Positions 17,187 through 25,599 of a stretch of 64,000 bases of DNA are shown here, piece after piece. The stretch covers positions 236,506 through 300,505 of the forward strand of contig NZ_LT985747.1 in the NCBI RefSeq assembly GCF_900289175.1, written 5' to 3'. The position numbers and the translations under genes are program-made. The DNA is from Paenibacillus faecalis (GTDB lineage: Bacteria > Bacillota > Bacilli > Paenibacillales > Paenibacillaceae). Under the pieces are notes generated by a model that made no database searches, had not been told where the DNA came from, and worked only from the letters and a program-made list of their open reading frames with translations. How positions within the stretch are numbered: position 1 is the stretch's first letter; every line of letters starts with the position of its first letter.

Positions 17187-17702
17187 ATGAGAAATTCCGT
17201 TGATGAACATCGGCAGCAATCGCCAGAAACCGTCTCATGCATGATTCTTACGGTATCCGATACAAGAACGTTTGAAACCGACGAGAGCGGGCGATGGATG
17301 AAAACCGCACTAGAAGAAGCCGGATATCGCGTAGTCAAGCATATCATCGTAAAAGATGATTATAACGCTATCCGTGAGCTGATTTATGAAGCTTCCAGCA
17401 ATCCTGAAATTGAAGCTTTGCTTTTAACCGGGGGAACAGGAATCTCCAACCGTGACAGTACTTATGAGGCTGTGTCCTCTCTGATTGATAAAGAATTAAA
17501 AGGATTCGGTGAAATTTTTCGTTTCTTAAGCTATGAAGAGATCGGGCCATCGGCGATCCTGAGCCGGGCTATCGGCGGAACAGTCGGTAATACAGCCGTC
17601 TTTTCCATGCCTGGTTCCCCGGGGGCAGTGCGGCTTGCACTGGAGAAAATTCTTGTGCCGGAGCTAAGACATGTCGTTCGGGAAATTCACAGACACCGGT
17701 AA
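17187..17702 (+). CDS. moaB: molybdenum cofactor biosynthesis protein MoaB
   Basis: A 171-residue MoaB/MogA-type protein acting in molybdopterin assembly (molybdopterin adenylylation step). Marks: ILTVSDTRTFETDESG near the N-terminus, LLLTGGTGISNRDSTYEAV (molybdopterin-binding TGGTG) and the C-terminal FSMPGSPGAVRLALEKIL with a conserved proline/serine loop. The start ATG follows TTGGAG by eight bases. It is one of few plus-strand genes, divergent from the CobW gene and followed by a long GC-rich terminator. No other moa or moe genes are in the window. Confidence 0.93.
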   Translation: MRNSVDEHRQQSPETVSCMILTVSDTRTFETDESGRWMKTALEEAGYRVVKHIIVKDDYNAIRELIYEASSNPEIEALLLTGGTGISNRDSTYEAVSSLIDKELKGFGEIFRFLSYEEIGPSAILSRAIGGTVGNTAVFSMPGSPGAVRLALEKILVPELRHVVREIHRHR

Positions 17703-17783
17703 GAAAGTCCGAACCAAAGCATCCTTCAGAAACAAGGGCGCCCCAGATGATTTATATGTAAAGCCTGACCATTCCTAATGCAC

Positions 17784-17829
17784 AAAACAGCGGGCGCCCG
17801 AGGTTCACACCTTAGGCGCCCGCTGTTTT
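17784..17829. terminator. bidirectional terminator after moaB and the lipoprotein gene
   Basis: AAAACAGCGGGCGCC (17784-17798) pairs perfectly with GGCGCCCGCTGTTTT (17815-17829) and lies between two convergent genes. Confidence 0.85.
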
Positions 17830-17839
17830 CAGCCTGTTA

Positions 17840-18373
17840 TTACTTAGGCGTTGTCATTCGATTCTTAAGCGGCAGTTCGTTTAACACCTTGGAGGCTACC
17901 GCCTTTACCTGCTTCGAATACTGGTCCTTCTTTTCTCCCGCCGATGTATATACCAACGCGCCTTCACGTTCTTCAAAAATCATTTGATCCATCACTTCGT
18001 TTTTGTTCTGTCTTCCAGTACCATACAGCTCATCAATGCCTTTCCTTCTTGCCTGTTCATCAGCAAAAATATACACGGTAATCAACTGGCTGGAGTCATC
18101 GTTTATACGATACTGGTACGACATGGTTCCGGCTTCGTCTTCGAAATACGTTTCATTTGTCAACACGATATCGTGCTCCTTGAACAGATCTTTCATCGTA
18201 TTCAGAAGCTTTCCGTTTAACCCGGTGCCTTCCGTTTTTTTCTCCTGATTCCCTTCTTCATATGCTTCCATATTATACTTTTTCATTTCTTCCTTGGCGT
18301 ACTCTTTCGTGCAACCCGTAAATATCGTCAGCAAGCAAATCGATAGCAGTCCTGCGATTAACCCTTTACCCAA
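17840..18373 (-). CDS. putative lipoprotein of unknown function
   Basis: A 177-residue exported lipoprotein. The N-terminus has a short hydrophobic segment ending in the lipobox IFTGC, with Cys at residue 21 as the lipid-attachment site. The mature part is charged and soluble with no motif I recognise; it could be an alpha/beta domain. The start is TTG at 18373, ten bases after AAAGGA; no better in-frame start is seen. It stands alone between terminators and the oxidoreductase gene. Confidence 0.75.
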   Translation of the reverse strand: MGKGLIAGLLSICLLTIFTGCTKEYAKEEMKKYNMEAYEEGNQEKKTEGTGLNGKLLNTMKDLFKEHDIVLTNETYFEDEAGTMSYQYRINDDSSQLITVYIFADEQARRKGIDELYGTGRQNKNEVMDQMIFEEREGALVYTSAGEKKDQYSKQVKAVASKVLNELPLKNRMTTPK

Positions 18374-18422
18374 GCTTCATCCATCCTTTCTATAGGATTA
18401 GAATGCCTGGGGAGAAACCTGA

Positions 18423-19445
18423 TTATTCGGCTTCCGACCTATCGCTAAGTGTGATGACGCTACGGCCGATTGCTTTGCCGCTTAATATATCGTTTAAAAT
18501 CTCAGGTAGCGCATTCAAATAATGAACGTGAATTCCTGATTGCAGAGCGCTATCCGGCTTCCATTCACCAGCCAGCTTGCTCCATATTTCTTGACGCGTA
18601 CTCATTGGACAATAAACGGAATCGATGCCCAAAAGTTTCACACCTCTTAAAATAAACGGATAAACCGTTGCTGCAAAATTACCGCCGCCTGTCAAACCTG
18701 AAAGTGCAACAGCACCGCCATATTTAACGTGCTTAAGTAATCCCGATAACTGGGGACCGCCAACCGGATCGATAACAGCAGCCCATTTTTCAGCAGCAAG
18801 TGCACCCTTCGAGTCCTGTGCTGCTTCTTCCCGAGATATGACCTGATGAGCGCCGATCGTTGTCAGCCAGTCTCCTTGCGCTGCCATTTTGCCGGTAGAT
18901 GCTACAACTTCGAACCCCAGCTTGGACATCATGGAGATCGAAAAACTGCCAACACCGCCTGTTGCACCGGTAACCAAAACCGGGCCATCTGACGGCTGAA
19001 CTCCGCTATGAAGGAGGCTTGCTACCGACAAAGCGGCTGTAAAGCCAGCTGTACCGATCCCCATCGCTTCTTTTAGGCTTAGACCTTCCGGCAGTGGCAC
19101 CAGCCAGTCGCCTTTTACCCGTGCGTATTGACTGTATCCACCTTCATGGGAAACCCCAAGTTCATAGCCTGTACAGAGCACCTTGTCACCTTCTTTAAAA
19201 GACGGATGTAACGATTCAACAACCGTGCCCGCCAGATCGATTCCCGGAATGAACGGATATCTTCTCACAATCTTTCCTTCCGGAATGCTGGCAAGACCGT
19301 CCTTGTAATTCACACCGCTATACTGAACACGGATCGTTACATCCCCATCCGGCAGCTGGTCCATACGCCAATGTTCTATACCGCTGCGAAACCCCTGATC
19401 ATCCTTGTGAATAACAAACGCCTTGAAAACAGTATCTGTACTCAT
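18423..19445 (-). CDS. YhdH/YhfP family quinone oxidoreductase-like enzyme
   Basis: A 340-residue medium-chain dehydrogenase/reductase of the YhdH/AcuI type (acrylyl-CoA reductase/putative quinone oxidoreductase). Marks: SGVNYKDGLA near residue 45, PGIDLAGTVVES, the NADPH-binding VLVTGATGGVGSFSI (Rossmann, about 150-165), and a C-terminal LLGIDSVYCPM segment typical of the family. No zinc ligands. The start ATG follows AAAGGGG. The substrate in this organism is unknown; acrylyl-CoA or a quinone is the usual guess. It is monocistronic by layout. Confidence 0.88.
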   Translation of the reverse strand: MSTDTVFKAFVIHKDDQGFRSGIEHWRMDQLPDGDVTIRVQYSGVNYKDGLASIPEGKIVRRYPFIPGIDLAGTVVESLHPSFKEGDKVLCTGYELGVSHEGGYSQYARVKGDWLVPLPEGLSLKEAMGIGTAGFTAALSVASLLHSGVQPSDGPVLVTGATGGVGSFSISMMSKLGFEVVASTGKMAAQGDWLTTIGAHQVISREEAAQDSKGALAAEKWAAVIDPVGGPQLSGLLKHVKYGGAVALSGLTGGGNFAATVYPFILRGVKLLGIDSVYCPMSTRQEIWSKLAGEWKPDSALQSGIHVHYLNALPEILNDILSGKAIGRSVITLSDRSEAE

Positions 19446-19597
19446 ATTTCTGCCCCTTTCTATTCTTTAGCTATAATAAGAACTACCCGTTATGGCCACT
19501 TTGAACATTCCATATATTTTTGAAAAATCCGATTTGTCGAAGTTTGTGATGCTGTAGAACGTTTTGGCATTTCCTGCGCTTTCCCGAGAAATAATTT

Positions 19598-20791
19598 CTA
19601 CCTGGCACAGCATAGCTTGGCTTTCCTGCCGCTACCGCAAATGCAGCGTTCATTTCTCCCGGGAAATGAAATTTGATGACGTTTGAGAATGCTTTTCGCC
19701 AGCTTCCGCATCCGCTGCTCCCCGTGAGCATAAAGCATGCGATAGCTTTCGCAAAAATAATCGCAGTCAGGTGACTCTGATTGCTGTTGACCGACCCTAT
19801 TGCGCGGACAACCACCATGACAATAGTGCAAATACTCGCAGTTCATGCAGTGGTTAGAAAGCTGTCTTTTTTGAGCGTGAAACGTGTTCCATATCGGGCT
19901 GTTCATTAACGACTCCAACGACTCTAGACCTGCATTCCCTAGTTTGTAATCATCGTGGATGTAAAAGTCACAAGGATAGGCGTCCCCGTTTTGCTCCAGT
20001 ATCAGGATCGAAGGGCATTCTTCCCGGAAAATACATGCTTCCGGCTCTTGTCCTACTAATCTTTGCAGCCAATTGTCAAAGAAACGAACAGAGATCCGGG
20101 GAGTGCCTTCCCGATACCATATGTCAAAAGCTTCACACAGGAAGCGTCCGTACTGTTCTGGAGTAATCAAATATTTGCCTGCCGCACTCACCTCCTGCGA
20201 ACGGAAGTCCATGCACGGAATAAATTGAACGTAATCAATCTGCTCCTGCTCAAGCCATTCCATCAGGACTCCGGCCTTTTCAACATTATCTTCGTGAATA
20301 ACCATGAGAACGTTGAAATCCACCTTCGCCCGGCGCAGTTCCTCGATTCCTTTCATTACAAGTGCATAAGAACCCGCTCCAGAGCCTGTCTTTCTTCGCT
20401 TATTATGTATATGTTCAGGCCCGTCCACACTTACCCCGATCAAGAAGGAGTACTTGCGAAAAAATTCTGCCCACTTCGCATTCAGTAATGTACCATTCGT
20501 TTGCAGTGCATTACTGATCAATGTATTGGGTGGAGCATAATAAGATTGCAGCTGTACAACTCGCTCAAAGAAAGGGAGTCCTGACAGGAGCGGCTCACCC
20601 CCTTGCCAGGCAAAGGATACGCTTCCTTGTGAACCCCCCATCATTTGAATGATCACCTTTTGCAGCAAATCGTCTTCGATCATACGGATCTTTCCTGTTA
20701 GCTGTCCTTGGCAACTGCTGTAATAACAATAATCACAGGCCAAATTGCAATCTTCCGATACCGTCTTCCACATAATGCTTGTAGGCAGCAC
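19598..20791 (-). CDS. radical SAM/SPASM enzyme, anaerobic sulfatase maturase-like, with SEC-C tail
   Basis: A 397-residue radical SAM enzyme. The CNLACDYC motif (CxxxCxxC) near residue 15 holds the SAM-binding 4Fe-4S cluster. A SPASM-type region near 270-350 has a run of cysteines (CIFREEC, AYPCDFY, NHCMNCEYLHYCHGGC), and the C-terminus carries a SEC-C zinc motif (CICGSGRKAKLCC). The family contains anaerobic sulfatase maturases, which convert Cys or Ser to formylglycine, and related peptide-modifying enzymes. The start is GTG at 20791, about ten bases after AGAGGAG. No sulfatase gene is in the window. It follows the large secreted-protein gene after 117 bases. Confidence 0.85.
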   Translation of the reverse strand: MLPTSIMWKTVSEDCNLACDYCYYSSCQGQLTGKIRMIEDDLLQKVIIQMMGGSQGSVSFAWQGGEPLLSGLPFFERVVQLQSYYAPPNTLISNALQTNGTLLNAKWAEFFRKYSFLIGVSVDGPEHIHNKRRKTGSGAGSYALVMKGIEELRRAKVDFNVLMVIHEDNVEKAGVLMEWLEQEQIDYVQFIPCMDFRSQEVSAAGKYLITPEQYGRFLCEAFDIWYREGTPRISVRFFDNWLQRLVGQEPEACIFREECPSILILEQNGDAYPCDFYIHDDYKLGNAGLESLESLMNSPIWNTFHAQKRQLSNHCMNCEYLHYCHGGCPRNRVGQQQSESPDCDYFCESYRMLYAHGEQRMRKLAKSILKRHQISFPGRNERCICGSGRKAKLCCAR

Positions 20792-20908
20792 GTCACTTTC
20801 ACTCCTCTTTGCTTGACAAGATGTGATTTCTTGAAGTATAGCACAGATGAATACACTTTCATTGTGACGTATTTCAAGCTAGATGCTGGCCTGGCCACCG
20901 TTTTGCTT

Positions 20909-23900
20909 CTAATGAGGAACCTGTGAAGAAAAATCTTTCTTGCTGGACTGATCCGCATGATAAAATACCGCATCCCCATCCTTCAGGGAGAACTTTGAGC
21001 CATACGGGTCTATATACGTGTTGCTGAAACCTTCCAGCTTCCACTGATTCATCAAAGGAGCATCGATATACTGAAGATGCGGACGAGTCAGGTTGCCGTT
21101 TTGAATCGTCTCGATATTAAAGTTAACGACAATAAAACCATCCTTCAAAAAAATATCCGACTTTTCATCGATTCCTTTTCCGCGCCCGTACTCGGCTAGA
21201 TTCGTCCCCTTTTTCACAGCGTAAACGTCAGATGGAATGCTGTATTCCCCATACCAGCGCTGGATCGATGCATTCGCTCGTTCCGGATCTACCGAAGCGG
21301 GAAGTCCGGCTTTAGGTCCGATCAGCGTACGGATTTCAGAAGGCAGTAGCAGCCAATCATAACGGCCGATCCACGTCCTCTTCCTGGATATCCGCTCGAT
21401 ATACTGCTTCGCAAAGGCCTCAGGCGACATCTGGCGTGAAGCGCCGCTGTGATTGTACATATAGGATGCCGTATCCTGCATTTCACGTAGCGGCACATTT
21501 CTCAGCCGTTCATTCAGAATGACATATCGCTTCTCTTTGTCTTCAGGTGAGCCGATCCGAACAAAGTTTCGACTGCTGCTGTGATAATAAAGATCTACCG
21601 GGATTCGTCCGGTCCCGTCCTTTTTCACAAAATAAAAGCTGGGTGTGATCGCAATGCCATCTTTTGCGCTGAACATATTCCCTTTCGTTTTCAGGTCAAA
21701 CTTGAAATGGTAGCCTGTTTTCACAGATACATTTTTGTATCCTGGCTGCGGATGTTTTCCCGGCGCAATCGGCAGTGTATAAGGCAGCGGGTTGCCTCTT
21801 GGAGCTCCATCGATATCTCGCTGACCTGTCCAATAAGCGTTACCCTTGGGCACTGCGCTTCCCTTATGCGTCCGAAATACGGTTTGCCAGTTATAGTCTG
21901 CGATGTCCGTAATTCGAAAATCGTACACCCGCCCGATCACTTCAACGGGCTCAACATCTGTCGCCACATGGTGCATCAAGTCCAGGTTCGCTTTGGACTG
22001 CTGGGTAAAATTCGCAGGGGCATTTTCTGCGATATTCCGAAATTCTATTTGATAGTCTCCTTCATCAACCCACACCGGCAGGAAAAATTCCGTATCCAAT
22101 TGATGGACCGGGATGTCGATCCAGGTGTTCTTTGGATAGAAGATGGTACGACTGCTGTTATACGTATCGAATGGAAATTTCACTTGTTTGGTTCGGAAAT
22201 ACTTCGCATAATCGCGATTCCCGTAACCCGGATAATTCGTATGCTGGCCGTTCGTTGGAATACGGACTGTAAAGGGGCGTTCTAAAATAAACGCTGCCCG
22301 ATCCGGATTCGGGTTCGTTTTTTGGTTATGTGCCTGATCATCGGTAACGGAAGAATAGTTCACAACCGGGGTATGTACTGTAACGGTGTTAATTTCGTAG
22401 ATCGGGAACTCCTGGTTGCTGCTGCCGTTCATGTTTCCGGGCATCAAGCCATAGTTAATCGTGCCATTGCTTACTGTGTTGGCTTTGTTGACTTTATCGC
22501 TGCTAATGATGTGACCGGGACTGTATAATACGTCTGGCCCAATATGTGTTGGCGCTGGAATGTTTCCTGGCGTCGGTCCGGTTTCTTCGACTTTTTCACC
22601 ATTCATAATGGTTTGGCTGTTAAACTCAAGCGAATCATTGGTCACCTGAACCTTGCCTACAGCCTTTTCAGCGTGGCTCTTTAAGTTTTCATTTGGCGGT
22701 GATGGCCTGCTTTTCCCTCCGTTTTTGGTGCCTCCCGGAGCTGTTACCGTACCGGGATTTTCAGGAGGATAAAAGTTCCCTGTTTGTTCTGCCGTGAACT
22801 CCGGTTCTTCATACCCTTCCGGATAGATGGTAATCTCACCGCCGGGGAGAGCATAGTTCCGAAGTGTCCCTTGATCGATCTTGTACACTTCCAGGTTGTC
22901 AATGACCCAAAAAGAGTACGGCCGTACAATTTGATGCGTTTGTTGAACAGGCTCTTGATCTACTTGTGGGTCCGGAACTGTTTTTGTTTTACCATCCGCT
23001 CCAGTGACTGTCTTGCCAGGGTCCCACTTGAGTGTCCATGTTTTCTCGACATTCACGTTAAACGTACAAGTGCCGGTCATATTTACGAATTTATTCTGGA
23101 AGAGATAATTCCTTGCCGATATATTTCCGTATAAGCTCTCCGATGTCGGTATGCCTTGCAGCACATCAAACCGCTCGTTACCGCGCTGGTCTGCTTTGAT
23201 GACCGCCGTAGCCACCGGGTCCATATATTTCCCCGATATCACTCTTCCTGGTTGTGGGGGAGTACATACACCCCCTGGTGGTGGATCTTCAGGAGTTGGC
23301 TTTTCAGGATCATCTTCAGTTTCATAGTAAAAGTACAAATAATATGTTGGAAACTTGCCGTTATAAGTAAACTTTCCCGGATCTCCCGGTGTAATAGAGC
23401 CACCACTCGGCGCCGAAACTGTACTTTTCTTATGACCCTTGTATGAATACTGCTCGTTTCCCGGAGTGTGCTTAAAAGCATAGTCTTTATCCTTTTCAAG
23501 CTTTTCCTCCCGATCTTTAAACCCGTCCACTCCATTCAGTGATTTCCCGGTGGTCGTGAAGTGCTTAATGATCGCATTTCCTTCGGGTGGCTCCAATTCG
23601 ATTTCGAATAAAGTTGGAAAGAAGTAACGCCAGCCTTCTACCTTGGGAGCAAACTCTTTTCCATCTTTCTCTTCTTCCTTTCTTCGGTCGACCGGTCTAG
23701 TTGCTTTTAAGAGTCCTTTATTAACATAAACAGGTACATAAGCTACGTTCGTGCCTTTGCCTGTCCATGGTTTAGCTGTAAAGGAATAAGATTCCGATGT
23801 AGCCCGAACATAATAATCCTTGGGGTTCTCAGCCATTTCTACAGTCCTTGAAGCTTCAAATATTTCTTCTCCATACTCATGGTTATAGTTAAATTTACTT

Positions 23901-24193
23901 ACTTTTACGCTCTTTATTTTTCGTGACGAATTAAATTCAAACATGTAATCAAAGCCATCGACATCTGTTGTTCCTCTTGGCGGTGTATCGGTCCATTGCC
24001 CTGCAGCATCACGCCAAGTTTCAAAGTAGACCATCCCGACAAAATAATATTTATTGGGGTTATGAGGATGTTGAAACATCCGATTAACCCCAATCGCTTC
24101 AGCTTTTCCTGGATTCATAACAAATACGGTGGTGATCAGTATAACAAAGCAAATGAAGACTTGAACGGCCCTTTTCATGTTCAATCTCAACAT
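20909..24193 (-). CDS. large secreted protein, 1094 aa, unknown function
   Basis: A signal peptide (VFICFVILITTVFVM, cleavage after AEA near residue 33) is followed by a long beta-rich, Pro/Gly/Asn-rich ectodomain with many tandem-like Y/W and threonine segments. Asp/Gly/Pro-rich spacers lie near residues 300-320 and 485-515. No transmembrane anchor, sorting motif or enzyme motif is seen at the C-terminus. The pattern recalls large exported proteins of Paenibacillus and Caldicellulosiruptor that carry an Athe_2463-type region, from memory and uncertain. The start ATG at 24193 follows AAGGAG by seven bases. The preceding gene ends only 11 bases upstream, so it forms an operon with the copper-amine-oxidase-like gene. 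A surface structural or binding role is a guess. Confidence 0.7.
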   Translation of the reverse strand: MLRLNMKRAVQVFICFVILITTVFVMNPGKAEAIGVNRMFQHPHNPNKYYFVGMVYFETWRDAAGQWTDTPPRGTTDVDGFDYMFEFNSSRKIKSVKVSKFNYNHEYGEEIFEASRTVEMAENPKDYYVRATSESYSFTAKPWTGKGTNVAYVPVYVNKGLLKATRPVDRRKEEEKDGKEFAPKVEGWRYFFPTLFEIELEPPEGNAIIKHFTTTGKSLNGVDGFKDREEKLEKDKDYAFKHTPGNEQYSYKGHKKSTVSAPSGGSITPGDPGKFTYNGKFPTYYLYFYYETEDDPEKPTPEDPPPGGVCTPPQPGRVISGKYMDPVATAVIKADQRGNERFDVLQGIPTSESLYGNISARNYLFQNKFVNMTGTCTFNVNVEKTWTLKWDPGKTVTGADGKTKTVPDPQVDQEPVQQTHQIVRPYSFWVIDNLEVYKIDQGTLRNYALPGGEITIYPEGYEEPEFTAEQTGNFYPPENPGTVTAPGGTKNGGKSRPSPPNENLKSHAEKAVGKVQVTNDSLEFNSQTIMNGEKVEETGPTPGNIPAPTHIGPDVLYSPGHIISSDKVNKANTVSNGTINYGLMPGNMNGSSNQEFPIYEINTVTVHTPVVNYSSVTDDQAHNQKTNPNPDRAAFILERPFTVRIPTNGQHTNYPGYGNRDYAKYFRTKQVKFPFDTYNSSRTIFYPKNTWIDIPVHQLDTEFFLPVWVDEGDYQIEFRNIAENAPANFTQQSKANLDLMHHVATDVEPVEVIGRVYDFRITDIADYNWQTVFRTHKGSAVPKGNAYWTGQRDIDGAPRGNPLPYTLPIAPGKHPQPGYKNVSVKTGYHFKFDLKTKGNMFSAKDGIAITPSFYFVKKDGTGRIPVDLYYHSSSRNFVRIGSPEDKEKRYVILNERLRNVPLREMQDTASYMYNHSGASRQMSPEAFAKQYIERISRKRTWIGRYDWLLLPSEIRTLIGPKAGLPASVDPERANASIQRWYGEYSIPSDVYAVKKGTNLAEYGRGKGIDEKSDIFLKDGFIVVNFNIETIQNGNLTRPHLQYIDAPLMNQWKLEGFSNTYIDPYGSKFSLKDGDAVFYHADQSSKKDFSSQVPH

Positions 24194-24204
24194 AACGTGG
24201 CTCC

Positions 24205-25140
24205 TTATTTAAAGGGATTAACCATCGCCACAAGATAATCTTCTACCTTATGTGTACTAAAGGCTATATAGTCAGCTTTCTTGAGTTGAAATGTAGTCCA
24301 ATCATAGTTCTCAACATAATTTCCATTTTGAAATACATCCGATGTACTTTTAACTGGATAATAATTCGTCGCCGTTCCGTCCTTATGATTTTCGAAGGCG
24401 TTATCTACACCGGTTCGATACTTTACAAAATCATTCTTTACCATGAAAAAAATCGGTGTACCACGTTGTGAGCTTCGGATAGCAATATAGTCAATTCCAT
24501 TATCATTAACAAGCTTTATGTCATAAATAATCTCACCATTTCCTAATTTAATTGGCAATTGGTTTGCATTAATTACCTTAACGCCTTTAAAGGGTGTACC
24601 TTTTAGATTTTCAAAAAAAACTTTCTCTTTCGTATACGCCTTAAACTTACTTAGCGGTTGAAGCTTAAATTGAGCATCGTCCGTATTCCTGAAATTCTTA
24701 TCCCCGATCCAGACCCACCGCCCGATCTTGTCCCACTTTACTTTTTCACCAAGCCCCTCACTGACCAAGCGCAGCGGCACAAAGGTACGGTTTTGTTTCA
24801 ACATGATTTTTGTGCCATAGTTTTTCGGTTTTCCGTTCACTAGAGCAGTTGTCTGGCCAACCGTCATTTGAACAATATTGTCTCCTTTCTTCACCTGAAC
24901 GGTCGTTTTTCCGCCAGATTTGTTATAGCTTACCTTTCCTCCGAGCGCTTCCGATATGAATCGGATCGGTACCATAACACTTCCTTGCTTATCCTGGAAC
25001 GGCTTAGCATCTGGGAATTTCAGCTTTTTTGCATTCAATAAAACCTCAACTTGAGCTGGTGCGGCTGCCTGAACATCTACGGCTCCAAAGCTCGATACTG
25101 CAACCGCACTGATCAACAATGAAAGTATAAATTGTTTCAT
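24205..25140 (-). CDS. secreted stalk/copper-amine-oxidase N-terminal domain protein
   Basis: A 311-residue exported protein with a signal peptide (cleavage near residue 25, VQA/AAP). Residues about 30-150 carry a copper-amine-oxidase N-terminal (stalk) module, marked by MVPIRFISEALGGKV and TFVPLRLVSEGLGEKV repeats, common in Paenibacillus and thought to mediate wall or surface contact; no oxidase domain follows. The rest (about 150-311) is beta-rich and unassigned. The start ATG follows AAAAAGGAGC. It is the first gene of an operon with the large secreted protein 11 bases downstream. Confidence 0.8.
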   Translation of the reverse strand: MKQFILSLLISAVAVSSFGAVDVQAAAPAQVEVLLNAKKLKFPDAKPFQDKQGSVMVPIRFISEALGGKVSYNKSGGKTTVQVKKGDNIVQMTVGQTTALVNGKPKNYGTKIMLKQNRTFVPLRLVSEGLGEKVKWDKIGRWVWIGDKNFRNTDDAQFKLQPLSKFKAYTKEKVFFENLKGTPFKGVKVINANQLPIKLGNGEIIYDIKLVNDNGIDYIAIRSSQRGTPIFFMVKNDFVKYRTGVDNAFENHKDGTATNYYPVKSTSDVFQNGNYVENYDWTTFQLKKADYIAFSTHKVEDYLVAMVNPFK

Positions 25141-25492
25141 TTTTTTCGCTCCTTTTTATTCCTTTATCGATTACTGTTTCTAAATCCTTATAAAACAAAG
25201 CCAGAATGGCCCCACCTTACTTAATACCGTAGTCAATCGCATCCCCCCTTTCACTCCTCTGAATAAATCTATAACGGGTGTTATGAGATTACTCTTAAGC
25301 AACAGCAGACGCGCAAAAGTAACTCATTCTTAAAATTCCAAAAGCATCCAATATAGGTTTCTAGTATAGTAAAATTGCGGCAGTCCTACGCATATTGTTT
25401 ATTAATAGTTTTATATACCTAGTCCTAATTCTAGTAAAAAAGACTCATTCCTGCCAGTAGACTTCTTTTTAATGGAGAGATAACACATCCAT
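25141..25492 (-). other. AT-rich intergenic region upstream of the surface-protein operon
   Basis: About 350 bases with no convincing conserved gene. On the minus strand a short ORF GTG/ATG...TAG (25180-25242, starting MRLTTVLSKV from the ATG) lies behind AGAGGAG and close to a G-run; it could be a leader peptide but is too short to trust. No riboswitch-like conserved block or strong sigma-A promoter was recognised. Confidence 0.4.
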
Positions 25493-25539
25493 CAAGAAAA
25501 AAAGCGGAGCCCACCGAGGTTTTCGGCAAGCTCCGCTTT
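25493..25539 (-). terminator. intrinsic terminator of pncB
   Basis: On the minus strand AAAGCGGAGC pairs with GCTCCGCTTT (10 bp) and is followed by a T-rich run. It lies 60 bases downstream of the pncB stop. Confidence 0.8.
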
Positions 25540-25599
25540 ATACGGTAGCAGGAAAGTATTTACATCAAGTCTAGCATTGCACCTCTCATAAATCAATTA

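Noticed and set aside
23240..23262. CTPPQPGR in the 1094-aa secreted protein as a sulfatase-type maturation motif for the nearby radical SAM enzyme
   Set aside because: The motif needs Arg at the fifth position (CxPxR); here it is Gln, and no sulfatase domain surrounds it. Kept only as a remark.
22322..23446. Several plus-strand ORFs inside the large secreted-protein gene
   Set aside because: They are shadows of the long minus-strand frame: no ribosome binding sites and no recognisable protein pattern.
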